A stretch of DNA of 64,000 bases from Pseudomonas purpurea (GCF_039908635.1 NZ_CP150918.1:5348001-5412000), one strand, 5' to 3'. Positions 45,019-58,453 are shown, numbered from the stretch's first letter. Translations and numbers: made by a program. Notes: generated by a model not told the origin, from the sequence alone.

Positions 45019-46083
45019 TTAGTTGACCTTGGCGTTCAACTCACCTTTCAGATAACGCTGGTACATCGCTTCCAGGGAGATCGGCTTGATCTTCGAAGCG
45101 TTGCCCGCGGTACCGAAGGCTTCATAACGTGCGATGCACACGTCGCGCATGGCCGTCACGGTGGCGCCGAAGAATTTACGCGGGTCGAACTCGCTCGGGT
45201 TGGTGGCCATCAGGCGACGCATCGCACCGGTGGAGGCCAGGCGCAGGTCGGTGTCGATGTTGACCTTGCGCACGCCGTGCTTGATGCCTTCGACGATTTC
45301 TTCAACCGGGACGCCGTAGGTTTCTTTGATGTCGCCGCCGTACTGGTTGATGATAGCCAGCCACTCTTGCGGCACCGAAGAAGAACCGTGCATCACCAGG
45401 TGGGTGTTCGGGATGCGTTTGTGGATTTCCTTGATACGGTCGATGGCCAACACGTCGCCGGTAGGCGGCTTGGTGAACTTGTACGCGCCGTGGCTGGTGC
45501 CGATGGCGATGGCCAGGGCGTCGACCTGAGTGCGCTTGACGAAGTCGGCGGCTTCTTCCGGGTCGGTCAGCATCTGGCTGTGATCCAGAACGCCTTCGGC
45601 ACCGATGCCGTCTTCTTCACCGGCCATGCCGGTTTCCAGCGAACCCAGGCAGCCCAGCTCGCCTTCTACCGAGACGCCGCAGGCGTGAGCCAGGGCTACG
45701 GTTTGTTGGGTGACGCGCACGTTGTAGTCGTAGTCGGTCGGGGTCTTGCCGTCTTCGCCCAGGGAGCCGTCCATCATGACCGAGCTGAAGCCCAGTTGAA
45801 TGGAGCGCTGGCAGACGTCAGGGCTGGTGCCGTGGTCCTGGTGCATGCACACCGGGATGTGCGGGAACTCTTCGATTGCCGCCAGAATCAGGTGACGCAG
45901 GAATGGCGCGCCAGCGTATTTACGGGCGCCGGCCGAAGCCTGGACGATCACCGGGGAGTCAGTCTTGTCAGCGGCTTCCATGATGGCGCGCATTTGTTCA
46001 AGGTTGTTGACGTTGAAAGCTGGAACGCCGTAGCCGAATTCGGCTGCGTGGTCCAGCATCTGGCGCATGCTGATGAGTGCCAT
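45019..46083 (-). CDS. fba: Class II fructose-bisphosphate aldolase
   Basis: A 354-residue zinc-dependent aldolase of the Calvin-cycle subtype. Motifs include the metal histidines in VCMHQDHG and MHGSSSVP and [26 protein letters not shown] near the C terminus. It joins dihydroxyacetone phosphate and glyceraldehyde 3-phosphate in gluconeogenesis, the main direction in pseudomonads. The start ATG at 46083 has GGGAGA upstream. Part of the tkt-epd-pgk-fba group, separated from pgk by two small lipoprotein genes and a REP element. Confidence 0.96.
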   Translation of the reverse strand: MALISMRQMLDHAAEFGYGVPAFNVNNLEQMRAIMEAADKTDSPVIVQASAGARKYAGAPFLRHLILAAIEEFPHIPVCMHQDHGTSPDVCQRSIQLGFSSVMMDGSLGEDGKTPTDYDYNVRVTQQTVALAHACGVSVEGELGCLGSLETGMAGEEDGIGAEGVLDHSQMLTDPEEAADFVKRTQVDALAIAIGTSHGAYKFTKPPTGDVLAIDRIKEIHKRIPNTHLVMHGSSSVPQEWLAIINQYGGDIKETYGVPVEEIVEGIKHGVRKVNIDTDLRLASTGAMRRLMATNPSEFDPRKFFGATVTAMRDVCIARYEAFGTAGNASKIKPISLEAMYQRYLKGELNAKVN

Positions 46084-46223
46084 TGTGTGTGTCTCTCCCG
46101 GTTGAGGGTCGTTAATCGTGCAAGCCTGCCGTAGCGGCGGCTGCTATTCAAGTTATTGCAGATCGGGGGTAAGGCCGGGCTGCGAATTCGGTAAACATAA
46201 ATCTTGTGTGTTACGAAGAACCC

Positions 46224-46355
46224 TGTGGCGAGCGAGCTTGCTCGCGCTCGGCTGCGAAGCAGTCGTAAACCGTTTGACTCGGTCTTTCTGAAACACTGAG
46301 TCGACTGGCTTTGGGACCGCTTCGCGCTCCAGCGGGAGCAAGCTCCCTCGCCACA
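46224..46355. repeat. REP doublet (TGTGGCGAG family)
   Basis: Inverted REP pair between fba and the MliC-like lipoprotein gene. Confidence 0.85.
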
Positions 46356-46376
46356 AAAGCCCTGCGGCCAGCGGTA

Positions 46377-46706
46377 TTACTTGGCTTTACAGCCGCGGCC
46401 GATCAAATCATTGGTGGCGACCCAGTACACCAGGCCTTCCTCACCCTTTACGTGAAACGCCAGCATGTCGTTGCTGTACAGCGAACCCGAGCCGCTTGGC
46501 TCCAGCTTCAAGCGATAGACCTGATCGGCCCCGCCCAGACGCACATCGACTTCCTTGCGGCTGTCATCGGTAAAACGCCAGACCACTTTGGCCTCGCTGT
46601 CGCAGGTCCAGGTCGTCCAGTTGTCCGTTTTGGGCGACTGAAGCAGGTTCAAGTTGGCGCAACCTGCCAGCAATGCCAGTGCCGCAACGGCGATAAAGCC
46701 TTTCAT
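46377..46706 (-). CDS. MliC-family lysozyme inhibitor lipoprotein
   Basis: A 109-residue lipoprotein: lipobox LALLAGC and a small beta-barrel domain with WTCDSEAKVVWRF and a C-terminal GC, consistent with the MliC family of C-type lysozyme inhibitors. Expected in the outer-membrane periplasmic face. The start at 46706 (MKGFIAVAALALLAGC) was chosen for the signal peptide. It follows another small lipoprotein gene 59 bp upstream. Function inferred from the family only. Confidence 0.82.
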   Translation of the reverse strand: MKGFIAVAALALLAGCANLNLLQSPKTDNWTTWTCDSEAKVVWRFTDDSRKEVDVRLGGADQVYRLKLEPSGSGSLYSNDMLAFHVKGEEGLVYWVATNDLIGRGCKAK

Positions 46707-46765
46707 CGGTGTTCCTCGGCTGACGGCACACACTGCCAGCCCTGGGAGTTAGTGAGTCAGACCCG

Positions 46766-46987
46766 TCAAGGACAACCATGTTCCTTGGCCGGGGTCCGCG
46801 TCTCGTATTTATCCAGGCCATCAGGCCCGGAGCGCTTGTTGAGCACCGGATTGGTTTCCGCCTGCCAGTCGGCCTGGTAACAACCGTTTTCAGGCGTCGC
46901 CGTCTCCGGCGCCGACGCGGCATTCGGGGTGCTCCCGCAGCCGGCCAGCAACGCCGCGACGATCAACAGCGGTAACGTCTTGACCAT
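46766..46987 (-). CDS. Small lipoprotein
   Basis: A 73-residue protein with a lipoprotein signal (MVKTLPLLIVAALLAGC) and a short acidic mature region rich in Ala, Thr and Pro with two further cysteines (ENGCYQ, EHGC). No domain recognised. The start ATG at 46987 has AGGAGT. It lies between pgk and the MliC-like gene, on the same strand. Confidence 0.75.
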   Translation of the reverse strand: MVKTLPLLIVAALLAGCGSTPNAASAPETATPENGCYQADWQAETNPVLNKRSGPDGLDKYETRTPAKEHGCP

Positions 46988-47019
46988 GAAAACACTCCTT
47001 TGCCTGGTCAATGGGCGGC

Positions 47020-48183
47020 TTACGCCTTGGCCCGGCTTTCCAGGACTTCAACGGCTGGCAGCACTTTGCCCTCGACGAATTCGAGGAACGCGCCACCGCC
47101 GGTAGAAATGTAGGAGATCTGTTCGCCAACGCCATATTTATCGATGGCCGCCAGGGTGTCGCCACCGCCCGCGATGGAGAACGCCGAGCTCTCAGCGATG
47201 GCCTGGGCCAGAACTTTGGTGCCGTTGCCGAACTGGTCGAATTCAAACACGCCGACCGGGCCGTTCCACAGGATGGTTTTCGACGACTTCAGCAGCTCGG
47301 CGAAATTCGCCGCGGTCTGTGGGCCGATGTCCAGGATCATGTCGTCTGCCGCCACGTCGGCGATCAGCTTGACGGTTGCGGTAGCGCTTTCAGCGAATTC
47401 CTTGGCAACCACCACGTCGACCGGCAACGGCACGCTGACTTTAGCGGCGATGGCGCGGGCAGTGTCCAGCAGGTCAGGTTCGTACAGCGACTTGCCAACC
47501 GGGTGGCCGGCAGCGGCCAGGAACGTGTTGGCAATGCCGCCGCCAACGATCAACTGGTTGCAGATCTGGCTCAGGCTGTTCAGTACGTCGAGCTTGGTCG
47601 AAACCTTGGAGCCGGCGACGATGGCAGCCATTGGCTGGGCCGGGGCGCCGAGGGCCTTGCCCAGTGCGTCCAGTTCGGCCGCCAGCAGCGGGCCTGCGGC
47701 AGCGACTTTGGCGAACTTGGCCACGCCGTGGGTCGAACCCTCGGCACGGTGAGCGGTGCCGAAGGCGTCCATCACGAACACGTCGCACAGGGCGGCGTAT
47801 TGCTGGGCCAGTTCGTCAGCGTTCTTTTTCTCGCCCTTGTTGAAGCGCACGTTCTCGAACAGCACGATGTCGCCAGCCTTCACGTCAACGCCGCCCAGGT
47901 AGTCGGCCACCAGCGGCACGTCACGGCCCAAGGCCTTGCTCAGGTAATCCGCAACGGGCTTGAGGCTGTTCTCGGCCGAGAATTCGCCTTCAGTCGGACG
48001 GCCCAGGTGCGAGCAGACCATCACGGCCGCGCCTTTTTCCAGGGCCAGCTTGATGGTCGGCAGCGAGGCCAGGATTCGCGCATCGCTGGTGACAACACCG
48101 TCCTTGACTGGGACGTTGAGGTCTTCGCGGATCAGTACGCGCTTACCTTGCAGATCGAGGTCGGTCATCTTCAACACGGTCAT
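47020..48183 (-). CDS. pgk: Phosphoglycerate kinase
   Basis: A 387-residue two-domain kinase: [15 protein letters not shown] (substrate-binding N domain), the [16 protein letters not shown] loop and the nucleotide-binding C-terminal [13 protein letters not shown], with the catalytic arginines in place. It interconverts 1,3-bisphosphoglycerate and ADP with 3-phosphoglycerate and ATP. The start at 48183 ([14 protein letters not shown]) fits other pseudomonad Pgk proteins. epd ends 25 bp upstream; a likely operon. Confidence 0.96.
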   Translation of the reverse strand: MTVLKMTDLDLQGKRVLIREDLNVPVKDGVVTSDARILASLPTIKLALEKGAAVMVCSHLGRPTEGEFSAENSLKPVADYLSKALGRDVPLVADYLGGVDVKAGDIVLFENVRFNKGEKKNADELAQQYAALCDVFVMDAFGTAHRAEGSTHGVAKFAKVAAAGPLLAAELDALGKALGAPAQPMAAIVAGSKVSTKLDVLNSLSQICNQLIVGGGIANTFLAAAGHPVGKSLYEPDLLDTARAIAAKVSVPLPVDVVVAKEFAESATATVKLIADVAADDMILDIGPQTAANFAELLKSSKTILWNGPVGVFEFDQFGNGTKVLAQAIAESSAFSIAGGGDTLAAIDKYGVGEQISYISTGGGAFLEFVEGKVLPAVEVLESRAKA

Positions 48184-48208
48184 GGGTCGCATTTCCTGGA
48201 TAGCTGTT

Positions 48209-49270
48209 TTAGAGAGCAGGTTTTGGTTGTGGTGCAGCTGTGTGTAAATAGTGTTCTGCAACGTCCAGCATTCGGTTGGCAAAGCCCCATTCGTTGTCGA
48301 ACCAGGCCAGTACGTTCACCAGCCTCGGACCGGAAACGCGGGTCTGACTGGCATCGACGATGGCCGAATGCGGGTCATGGTTGAAATCACAACTGGCGTG
48401 GGGCAACTCGGTGTAGGCCAACAGACCTTTGAGCGGGCCGCTGGTAGCCGCCTCACGCAGTATCCGGTTGACCTCGCTCGCATCGGTGTCGGTCACGGTC
48501 TGCATCGTGATGTCGAGGCAAGACACGTTAACCGTCGGCACGCGTACGGCTTTGGCCTGAATTCGCCCGGCAAGTTCCGGCAACAGGCGTTCGATGCCGC
48601 GCGCCAGACCGGTGGACACCGGGATCACCGACTGGAACGCCGAACGGGTGCGGCGCAGGTCTTCGTGATGATAGGCGTCGATCACCGGTTGGTCGTTCAT
48701 CGCCGAGTGAATGGTGGTGATCGACACGTAATCCAGACCAAAGGCCTGGTCCAGCAGACGCAACAACGGCACGCCACAGTTGGTGGTGCAGGACGCGTTG
48801 GACACCAGCAGTTCATCGCCGGTCAGGCAATCCTGATTGACGCCGTAGACGATGGTGGCGTCGACATCCGCCTCGCTGGCCATCGGCTGGGAAAACAGCA
48901 CGCGCGGCGCGCCGGCGTCGAGGAAACGCTGGCCGTCTGCGCGGGTGTTATAGGCGCCGGAGCATTCAAGCACCAGATCGACGCCAAGCGACGCCCAATC
49001 GATGCCTTCGGGGGTGGCACTGCGCAGGACCTTCACGCAATCGCCATTAATATGCAGACAATCGCCGTCGACCTTCACCTCGCCGGGAAAACGCCCGTGG
49101 GTGGAGTCGAAGCGTGTCAGGTATTCGATGCTGGCCATGTCGGCCAGATCGTTGATTGCAACAATTTCAAACCCGGCAGCCGCCCCTCGCTCGAACAAAG
49201 CACGCAAGACGCAACGACCAATCCGGCCGTAGCCGTTGAGTGCAACTTTGTAGGGACGCGGTTGAGGCAT
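48209..49270 (-). CDS. epd: Erythrose-4-phosphate dehydrogenase
   Basis: A 353-residue member of the GAPDH superfamily. The NAD motif is [14 protein letters not shown], and the catalytic cysteine lies in [12 protein letters not shown]. Position between tkt and pgk is the classical location of epd rather than gapA. It makes 4-phosphoerythronate for pyridoxal phosphate synthesis. Start ATG at 49270. Confidence 0.94.
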   Translation of the reverse strand: MPQPRPYKVALNGYGRIGRCVLRALFERGAAAGFEIVAINDLADMASIEYLTRFDSTHGRFPGEVKVDGDCLHINGDCVKVLRSATPEGIDWASLGVDLVLECSGAYNTRADGQRFLDAGAPRVLFSQPMASEADVDATIVYGVNQDCLTGDELLVSNASCTTNCGVPLLRLLDQAFGLDYVSITTIHSAMNDQPVIDAYHHEDLRRTRSAFQSVIPVSTGLARGIERLLPELAGRIQAKAVRVPTVNVSCLDITMQTVTDTDASEVNRILREAATSGPLKGLLAYTELPHASCDFNHDPHSAIVDASQTRVSGPRLVNVLAWFDNEWGFANRMLDVAEHYLHTAAPQPKPAL

Positions 49271-49324
49271 GGGGTTCTCGATACCTGGGTGAATCCGTTA
49301 GTGCGGCGTTGAATGTTCCATTGT

Positions 49325-49390
49325 CATCGCGAGCAAGCTCGCTCCCACAGGGTGTACACCTTCCATGTGGAAGCGAGCTTGCTCGCGATA
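49325..49390. repeat. REP doublet (GTGGGAGCGAGC family)
   Basis: Closely spaced inverted REP pair in the gap between tkt and epd; the right arm carries GTGGAAGCGAGC. Confidence 0.8.
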
Positions 49391-49420
49391 GCGTCAGTTC
49401 AGACAACCCGATTTCCGGAT

Positions 49421-51418
49421 TTAGTCTTCCAGCAGCTCTTCAGCCTGACCCAGGATGTTTTCCAGGGTGAAGCCGAACTCTTCGAACAAGGCTGGCGCAG
49501 GCGCCGACTCGCCGTAGGTGGTCATGCCGATGACGCGGCCTTCCAGGCCCACGTACTTGTACCAGTAGTCCGCGTGAGCGGCCTCGATGGCGATACGGGC
49601 GCTGACCTGCAACGGCAGGACCGATTGCTTGTAGCCGGCATCCTGGGCATCGAACACGCTGGTGCAAGGCATCGAAACCACGCGCACCTTGCGGCCCTGC
49701 TCGGTCAGTTTGTCGAAGGCTTGAACCGCCAGGCCGACTTCCGAACCGGTCGCGATCAGGATCAGCTCAGGCTCGCCTGCGCAGTCTTTCAACACGTAGC
49801 CACCACGGCTGATGTCGGCGATCTGGCCGGCATCACGGGTTTGGTGTTGCAGGTTCTGACGCGAGAAGATCAGGGCCGAAGGACCGTCCTTGCGCTCCAG
49901 GGCGAACTTCCAGGCCACGGCCGATTCAACGGCATCGGCTGGACGCCAAGTGTCGAGGTTCGGCGTGCAGCGCAGGCTGGCCAGTTGCTCGATTGGCTGG
50001 TGCGTCGGGCCGTCTTCGCCCAGACCGATGGAGTCGTGGGTGTAGACGTGGATCACACGCTGCTTCATCAGGGCGGACATGCGCACTGCGTTGCGGGCGT
50101 ATTCCATGAACATCAGGAAGGTCGCGCCGTAAGGCACCAGGCCGCCGTGCAGGGCAACGCCGTTCATGATGGCGGTCATGCCGAACTCGCGAACGCCGTA
50201 ATACATGTAGTTGCCGCTGGCGTCTTCAGCGCTGACGCCTTTGCAACCTTTCCACAGGGTCAGGTTGGAACCGGCCAGGTCAGCCGAACCGCCGAGCATT
50301 TCCGGCAGCAACGGGCCGAACGCGTTCAGGGCGTTCTGGCTGGCTTTACGGCTGGCGATGGTTTCACCTTTGGCCGCGACTTCAGCGATGTAGGCAGCCG
50401 CTTTTTCAGAGAAGTCCGCTGGCAGGTCACCGCTCAGACGACGAACCAACTCATTGGCCAATTCAGGGAATGCGGCAGAGTAGGCAGCGAAACGCTGATC
50501 CCACTCGGCTTCGGCAGCAGCACCTGCTTCCTTGGCGTCCCATTCGGCGTAGATATCAGCCGGGATTTCGAACGGGCCGTGGTTCCACTTCAACGCAGCA
50601 CGGGTCAGGGCGATTTCCGCGTCACCCAGTGGGGCGCCGTGGCAGTCTTCCTTGCCTTGCTTGTTCGGCGAGCCGAAACCGATGGTGGTTTTGCAGCAGA
50701 TCAGCGTCGGTTGCTCGCTTTTGCGTGCAGTGTCGATCGCGATCTTGATTTCTTCAGGGTCGTGACCGTCAACGTTGCGGATCACTTGCCAGTTGTAGGC
50801 TTCGAAACGCTTCGGGGTGTCATCGGTGAACCAGCCTTCGACTTCGCCATCGATGGAGATACCGTTGTCATCGTAGAAGGCGATCAGTTTGCCCAGGCCC
50901 AAGGTACCGGCCAGGGAGCTGACTTCGTGGGAAATGCCTTCCATCATGCAGCCATCACCCAGGAACACGTAGGTGTGATGGTCGACAACGTTGTGGCCTG
51001 GACGGTTGAACTGCGCCGCCAGGACTTTCTCGGCCAGGGCAAAACCCACGGCGTTGGCCAGGCCCTGACCCAACGGGCCAGTGGTGGTTTCAACACCCGG
51101 TGTGTAACCGAGTTCCGGGTGGCCCGGAGTGCGGCTGTGCAGTTGGCGGAAGCTTTTCAGGTCATCGATCGACAGGTCATAGCCGGTCAGGTGCAGCAGC
51201 GAGTAGATCAACATCGAACCGTGACCGTTGGACAGGATGAACCGGTCGCGGTCGGCAAACGATGGATTGCTCGGGTTGTGCTTCAGGTAGTCACGCCAAA
51301 GTACTTCGGCGATATCCGCCATACCCATAGGGGCACCGGGATGGCCGCTGTTGGCTTTTTGCACGGCATCCATGCTGAGGGCACGAATGGCGTTGGCACG
51401 CTCACGACGGCTGGGCAT
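49421..51418 (-). CDS. tkt: Transketolase
   Basis: A 665-residue thiamine-diphosphate enzyme. It begins [20 protein letters not shown], with the His in [10 protein letters not shown], the cofactor motif [12 protein letters not shown] and a dimer-interface pyrimidine domain ([16 protein letters not shown]). It transfers two-carbon units in the pentose phosphate pathway. The start at 51418 was preferred to upstream in-frame codons. First gene of the tkt-epd-pgk run; divergent from the ArsR-methyltransferase gene. Confidence 0.96.
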   Translation of the reverse strand: MPSRRERANAIRALSMDAVQKANSGHPGAPMGMADIAEVLWRDYLKHNPSNPSFADRDRFILSNGHGSMLIYSLLHLTGYDLSIDDLKSFRQLHSRTPGHPELGYTPGVETTTGPLGQGLANAVGFALAEKVLAAQFNRPGHNVVDHHTYVFLGDGCMMEGISHEVSSLAGTLGLGKLIAFYDDNGISIDGEVEGWFTDDTPKRFEAYNWQVIRNVDGHDPEEIKIAIDTARKSEQPTLICCKTTIGFGSPNKQGKEDCHGAPLGDAEIALTRAALKWNHGPFEIPADIYAEWDAKEAGAAAEAEWDQRFAAYSAAFPELANELVRRLSGDLPADFSEKAAAYIAEVAAKGETIASRKASQNALNAFGPLLPEMLGGSADLAGSNLTLWKGCKGVSAEDASGNYMYYGVREFGMTAIMNGVALHGGLVPYGATFLMFMEYARNAVRMSALMKQRVIHVYTHDSIGLGEDGPTHQPIEQLASLRCTPNLDTWRPADAVESAVAWKFALERKDGPSALIFSRQNLQHQTRDAGQIADISRGGYVLKDCAGEPELILIATGSEVGLAVQAFDKLTEQGRKVRVVSMPCTSVFDAQDAGYKQSVLPLQVSARIAIEAAHADYWYKYVGLEGRVIGMTTYGESAPAPALFEEFGFTLENILGQAEELLED

Positions 51419-51625
51419 CGCTGTTCTCCTGCGGGTATTGAATCGAGAGTGAATAAAACGAAACGGAAAAAAGGCGAGCATTTTCCCTCACCGACCGGCC
51501 TCGGGGCAATGACAGATAGTCATCTGAAGACGTTTTTCCCATGGTTAGCGGCGGTTTCGACTGGTGAAACCTTTCCGCGCTTCGTTTGTAGAGTGAAGCC
51601 AGGCCCGAGAAGTGCCATCTATCGA

Positions 51626-51651
51626 GCAATATCAAAACTTTTTGATATTGC
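51626..51651. promoter_or_regulatory. Dyad operator upstream of the ArsR-methyltransferase/metK operon
   Basis: Two perfect 12-bp arms, GCAATATCAAAA and TTTTGATATTGC, separated by CT. The centre lies about 53 bp before the ArsR-type gene start, in the divergent gap to tkt. It is a likely self-regulatory site for the ArsR-family protein, possibly of the SahR type that controls methionine/SAM genes. Confidence 0.65.
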
Positions 51652-51691
51652 CCTTGCGGGGATTTCGGCGCCTCACTAGACTGCTGGCCTT

Positions 51692-52687
51692 ATGAATTTA
51701 CGTGTGCCTTCCATTCGACATGACGATTGCGATGAGCTGGCGGCCCTGTGCAAGGCCGGCGGCGATCCGTTGCGGCTGAATGTTCTGCGCGCGCTGGCCA
51801 ACGATTCGTTCGGCGTGCTGGAGCTGGCGCAGATCTTCGCGATCGGCCAGTCAGGCATGAGCCATCACTTGAAGGTGCTGGCCCAGGCCGGCCTGGTGGC
51901 AACGCGCCGCGAAGGCAATGCGATTTTTTACCGTCGCGCCCTGCCCCACACCGAGTTGCTGGGGGGCAAGCTGCACGCAGCCTTGCTCGAAGAAGTGGAC
52001 AACCTGACCCTGCCAGGCGATGTGCAGACGCGGATCGGTCAGGTCCATGGGCAACGAGCCGCGGCCAGCCAGGACTTTTTTTCACGGGTTGCGGAGAAGT
52101 TTCGCGCCCAGCAGGACTTGATCGCCGGCCTGCCCCAGTACCGCGAAAGCGTGCTGGCGCTGCTCGACAAGTTGAGTTTCAACGAAGGTGCCACGGCCAT
52201 CGAAGTCGGCCCCGGCGACGGCAGTTTCCTGCCGGAACTGGCAAGCCGCTTCACTCAGGTCACGGCGCTGGACAACAGCCCGGCGATGCTCGAACTGGCG
52301 CGTCAGGTTTGCGTGCGTGAAAAGCTGGCTAACGTCAGCCTGCAATTGGCCGATGCATTGAATGGCGTGAGCCTTTCGGCCGATTGCGTTGTACTGAACA
52401 TGGTCTTGCACCATTTCGCCGCGCCGGCCGATGCGCTCAAGCACATGGCCGGTTTGCTGCAACCGGGCGGTAGCCTGCTCGTGACAGAGTTATGTAGCCA
52501 CAACCAAAGTTGGGCCAGGGAGGCCTGCGGTGATCTTTGGTTGGGGTTTGAACAGGACGATTTGGCCCGTTGGGCCTCCGCTGCGGGACTCGTTCCCGGG
52601 GAAAGCCTCTATGTAGGCTTACGTAATGGTTTCCAGATCCAGGTCCGCCACTTTCAGCGACCGGCTGGCGACACTCACCATCGGTAA
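51692..52687 (+). CDS. ArsR-family regulator fused to a SAM methyltransferase domain
   Basis: A 331-residue protein with two domains. Residues about 10-95 are an ArsR winged helix (SFGVLELAQIFAIGQSGMSHHLKVLAQAGLV). Residues about 145-310 are a class I methyltransferase fold with the SAM loop AIEVGPGDGSFLPELA and VVLNMVLHHFA. Its place 18 bp before metK implies a role in S-adenosylmethionine or S-adenosylhomocysteine homeostasis, as for SahR-like regulators. Whether the second domain methylates or only senses SAM/SAH is unknown. Start ATG at 51692. Confidence 0.85.
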   Translation: MNLRVPSIRHDDCDELAALCKAGGDPLRLNVLRALANDSFGVLELAQIFAIGQSGMSHHLKVLAQAGLVATRREGNAIFYRRALPHTELLGGKLHAALLEEVDNLTLPGDVQTRIGQVHGQRAAASQDFFSRVAEKFRAQQDLIAGLPQYRESVLALLDKLSFNEGATAIEVGPGDGSFLPELASRFTQVTALDNSPAMLELARQVCVREKLANVSLQLADALNGVSLSADCVVLNMVLHHFAAPADALKHMAGLLQPGGSLLVTELCSHNQSWAREACGDLWLGFEQDDLARWASAAGLVPGESLYVGLRNGFQIQVRHFQRPAGDTHHR

Positions 52688-52705
52688 ATTCAGGAAAAAA
52701 TCGAG

Positions 52706-53896
<1,191 letters not shown>

Positions 53897-53915
53897 GCCT
53901 TTCCTGGCTGCACAC

Positions 53916-53949
53916 AAAACCCCGCCCGGTTCGCCGCGCGGGGTTTTTT
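53916..53949 (+). terminator. Rho-independent terminator of metK
   Basis: Stem AAAACCCCGC with GCGGGGTTTT, 12-nt loop, followed by a T run. Confidence 0.9.
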
Positions 53950-53981
53950 AATGAGATGGTCAGCCTGACCGAGCCGCCCCC

Positions 53982-54075
53982 TTCGCGGGCAAGCCCGATC
54001 CCACATTGATCGTTGGCGTGTACAAAATGCGTGGACGGCGCAGATTCCCTGTGGGAGCGGGCTTGCCCGCGAAGG
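53982..54075. repeat. REP doublet (GGGCTTGCCCGCGAAGG variant)
   Basis: Inverted pair of a REP variant with GCGGGCTTGCCCGCGAAG cores between metK and ligB. Confidence 0.75.
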
Positions 54076-54164
54076 GGCCAGACCAGTCACCATCAGAAAC
54101 ACCAGGCAAAACTCCCGCCTATATCTTCAGGAAATACTGACCTAGCCTTCCAGCATCCCCTTGA

Positions 54165-55862
<1,698 letters not shown>

Positions 55863-55956
55863 GCCCGGACCTGGCAGGGTTGAACCTGAAGGTGGTAGAG
55901 GCGCTCCAACCGCCCATCTGCACCTCGACACAATTGCCTATTTACCCGGAGCCTTT

Positions 55957-56352
55957 ATGAAATTTCTTTCACCGCTCGCCCTGCTGACCCTGTGCAGCGT
56001 CATGGCTGCACCGCTGATGGCCGCTGAACCTGCCCCGGAGCTCACCGGTTGCGCCGCCAAGCGCCAGTCCATCAGCGCCCAGATCGAACAAGCCAAGGCC
56101 CACGGCAACGCCGAACAACAGGCAGGCCTGGAAAAAGCCCTGAGCGAAGTCACCGCCCATTGCACCGACGCCTCCCTGAAGAAAGAACGCGAGAACAACG
56201 TTCTGGATGCCAAGCACGAAGTCAGCCGCCGTCAGACCGACCTCGAAAAGGCCATGAAAAAGGGCGATGCCGAGAAGATCAACAAACGCAAAGACAAACT
56301 CGCCGAGTCCCGCAAGGAGTTGCAGCAGGCGCTGGACGAGTTGGATAAGTAA
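55957..56352 (+). CDS. DUF1090 (YqjC-like) periplasmic protein
   Basis: A 131-residue protein with a Sec signal peptide (FLSPLALLTLCSVMAAPLMA) and a highly charged, helical, probably coiled-coil mature part (CAAKRQSISAQIEQAKAH..., KRKDKLAESRKELQQALDEL), with a disulfide-capable cysteine pair. DUF1090 proteins such as YqjC are periplasmic and of unknown role. The start at 55957 was chosen for the signal peptide. Confidence 0.85.
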   Translation: MKFLSPLALLTLCSVMAAPLMAAEPAPELTGCAAKRQSISAQIEQAKAHGNAEQQAGLEKALSEVTAHCTDASLKKERENNVLDAKHEVSRRQTDLEKAMKKGDAEKINKRKDKLAESRKELQQALDELDK

Positions 56353-56375
56353 GACCGTTACAACCCGACACTCAT

Positions 56376-56506
56376 TGTGGCGAGGGAGCTTGCTCCCGCT
56401 GGGCTACGAAGTAGCCCCAAGCCGACCGCCGCGCAGTGTCAGCACTTGCACGACGGCTGACTTTACGACTGCTGCGCAGCCGAGCGGGAGCAAGCTCCCT
56501 CGCCAC
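56376..56506. repeat. REP doublet (TGTGGCGAGG family)
   Basis: Inverted REP pair between the DUF1090 gene and the convergent cytochrome gene. Confidence 0.85.
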
Positions 56507-56530
56507 AGCGTTATCAGTTGAATCTGAGAA

Positions 56531-56980
56531 TCAATGATCCCGAAACTGTTTATGGCACGCACTGCACGCGTCTTCGACTTTCTGCACGGCAGGCCCCAGG
56601 TTACTGGCCTTGTACGGCTGAACCTGGCTGGCGATCACCAGCTCACCGGTGGCCGCTTCCAGGGTGCGGGCCATTTCCTGAAAGCGTGCCTGCTGCTGCC
56701 AGACATCGTCCTTGGCGCTGGTATGGTCTTCTTCACGAATCTGTGGGAAATGCTTCCACGGCTCACGAGACAAGGCATCAAGCTTGACCGCACCTTCGGC
56801 AAAACGGGCGCCATCAAACGGGATCCGGCCGCGCAACATGCCGCCCAGGTCTTCGCCGGTCTTGAGCATTTGCTTGAAAATCGCCTTGCGCTGACCCAGC
56901 GGCGAGTTTGGATCGACGCCGCCACAGGCGGACAGTGTCAGGCAGGCCAGCAATACAACAGAAAGTCTTTTAAGAGTCAT
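56531..56980 (-). CDS. Cytochrome c'-like lipoprotein
   Basis: A 149-residue protein with a lipobox (LLACLTLSACGG) and a C-terminal heme-binding motif CSACH followed by KQFRDH. The C-terminal CxxCH placed at the end of a four-helix domain is typical of the cytochrome c' (c556) family. Expected in the periplasm, anchored through lipid. Function could be NO or electron handling; no partner gene adjoins. Confidence 0.88.
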   Translation of the reverse strand: MTLKRLSVVLLACLTLSACGGVDPNSPLGQRKAIFKQMLKTGEDLGGMLRGRIPFDGARFAEGAVKLDALSREPWKHFPQIREEDHTSAKDDVWQQQARFQEMARTLEAATGELVIASQVQPYKASNLGPAVQKVEDACSACHKQFRDH

Positions 56981-57108
56981 GGTGGCTTCAGGTCACGGGA
57001 AACGGCGGCCAGTATCCTCGCGTTATCCGCCAAGACCAATAGCCCTATTAACAATAAGGGTTGCTGGAACGCTGGAAGCGCTCCAACACCCCGCAAAGGA
57101 AATACCGC

Positions 57109-58299
57109 ATGAACAGCCGTTTCAAGGCCTGGCGCCCGAGCCTGACCTGGACCCTGCCACTTGTTGCCCTGCTCGCTGGCTGCAACGGGGGCGACAACAC
57201 ACAGCCGCAGCCGCAGACCCATGCCATCGCCACCTATGCCAGCGCGACCTGGGAAAATCTGCCGGCTGTGGCCGACAACGACCTGCTGGCTGGTTTCGGC
57301 TCCTGGCGCAGCGCCTGCACCCGACTCAAGGCCGACCCGGTCTGGGGCGCTACCTGCGCGGCAGCCGCCAATGTGCCGCTGAGCGCTGGCGAAGTGCGCG
57401 GGTTTCTCAAGGACAATCTTCAGGTCTATGGCCTGCGGTCTTCAGGTGGCAATGCCAATGGCCTGATCACCGGTTACTACGAACCGGTCTACCCCGGCAG
57501 CCTCACGCAGACCAAAGCGGCAACCGTGCCGGTGTATGGCGTGCCCGATGACATGATCATCGTCGCGCTGGACAGTATTTACCCGGAGCTCAAGGGCAAA
57601 CGCCTGCGTGGCCGACTCGAAGGTCGCGTACTCAAACCCTACGACGACGCTGCCACCATCGAAACCAACGGGGTCAAGGCACCGGTGATGGCCTGGTTGA
57701 CAGACCCGATGGACCTGCAATTTCTGCAAATCCAGGGCTCGGGGCGCATTCAACTGGAAAACGGTCGGCAACTGCGCATTGCTTATGCGGACCAGAACGG
57801 TCACCCGTACCGTCCTATTGGCCGCTGGCTGGTGGATCAGGGCGAGTTGAAAAAGGAAGACGTGACCATGGGCGCTATCAGCGCCTGGGCCAAGGCTCAC
57901 CCGACGCGCATCCCCGAACTGCTGGGCAGCAACCCGAGCTACGTGTTCTTCACCCGTAACCCCGACAGCAACGAAGGCCCGCGCGGCTCGCTCAACGTCC
58001 CGCTGACCTCCGGCTACAGCGTGGCCGTAGATCGCAAGGTGATTCCGCTGGGCAGCCTGTTGTGGCTGTCCACCACACGCCCCGACGGCAGCGCACTGGT
58101 TCGTCCGGTGGCCGCGCAGGACACGGGCGGCGCAATCACCGGCGAAGTTCGCGCCGACCTGTTCTGGGGCACCGGCGATGCTGCCGGGCAACTGGCGGGT
58201 GACATGAAGCAGCAAGGGCAGATCTGGATGCTATGGCCAAAAGGCGCGGCATTGCCGCAACTGCCGCAGGTGGCGGATGCGGTGAAGACTAATCCTTGA
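57109..58299 (+). CDS. mltA: Membrane-bound lytic transglycosylase A
   Basis: A 396-residue lipoprotein (lipobox LVALLAGCNGG) with the MltA domain (GLITGYYEPVYPGSL) and 3D domain whose catalytic aspartate lies in VRPVAAQDTGGAI. It cleaves peptidoglycan glycan strands to 1,6-anhydro muropeptides on the outer-membrane side. The start at 57109 (MNSRFKAWRPSLTW) has AAAGGAAA upstream. Confidence 0.95.
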   Translation: MNSRFKAWRPSLTWTLPLVALLAGCNGGDNTQPQPQTHAIATYASATWENLPAVADNDLLAGFGSWRSACTRLKADPVWGATCAAAANVPLSAGEVRGFLKDNLQVYGLRSSGGNANGLITGYYEPVYPGSLTQTKAATVPVYGVPDDMIIVALDSIYPELKGKRLRGRLEGRVLKPYDDAATIETNGVKAPVMAWLTDPMDLQFLQIQGSGRIQLENGRQLRIAYADQNGHPYRPIGRWLVDQGELKKEDVTMGAISAWAKAHPTRIPELLGSNPSYVFFTRNPDSNEGPRGSLNVPLTSGYSVAVDRKVIPLGSLLWLSTTRPDGSALVRPVAAQDTGGAITGEVRADLFWGTGDAAGQLAGDMKQQGQIWMLWPKGAALPQLPQVADAVKTNP

Positions 58300-58323
58300 G
58301 TGGTGTGTTGGCAGTTAGATAGC

Positions 58324-58417
58324 TATCGCGAGCAAGCTCGCTCCCACATTGATCTTCAGTAGACACAGACTTTGTGTACGACCGAAATCTACTGTGGGAG
58401 CGAGCTTGCTCGCGATG
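58324..58417. repeat. REP doublet (GTGGGAGCGAGC family)
   Basis: Inverted REP pair in the convergent gap between mltA and the MAPEG gene. Confidence 0.85.
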
Positions 58418-58453
58418 AGGTCAGTGACAACACCAGCGATCCACCAGCCAGAT

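Noticed and set aside
49313..51679. 788-codon plus-strand open frame opposite tkt
   Set aside because: Antisense shadow; tkt on the minus strand is an unmistakable full-length transketolase.
52688..52705. SAM riboswitch before metK
   Set aside because: Only 18 bp separate metK from the preceding gene, too short for a riboswitch; regulation by the upstream ArsR-type protein is likelier.
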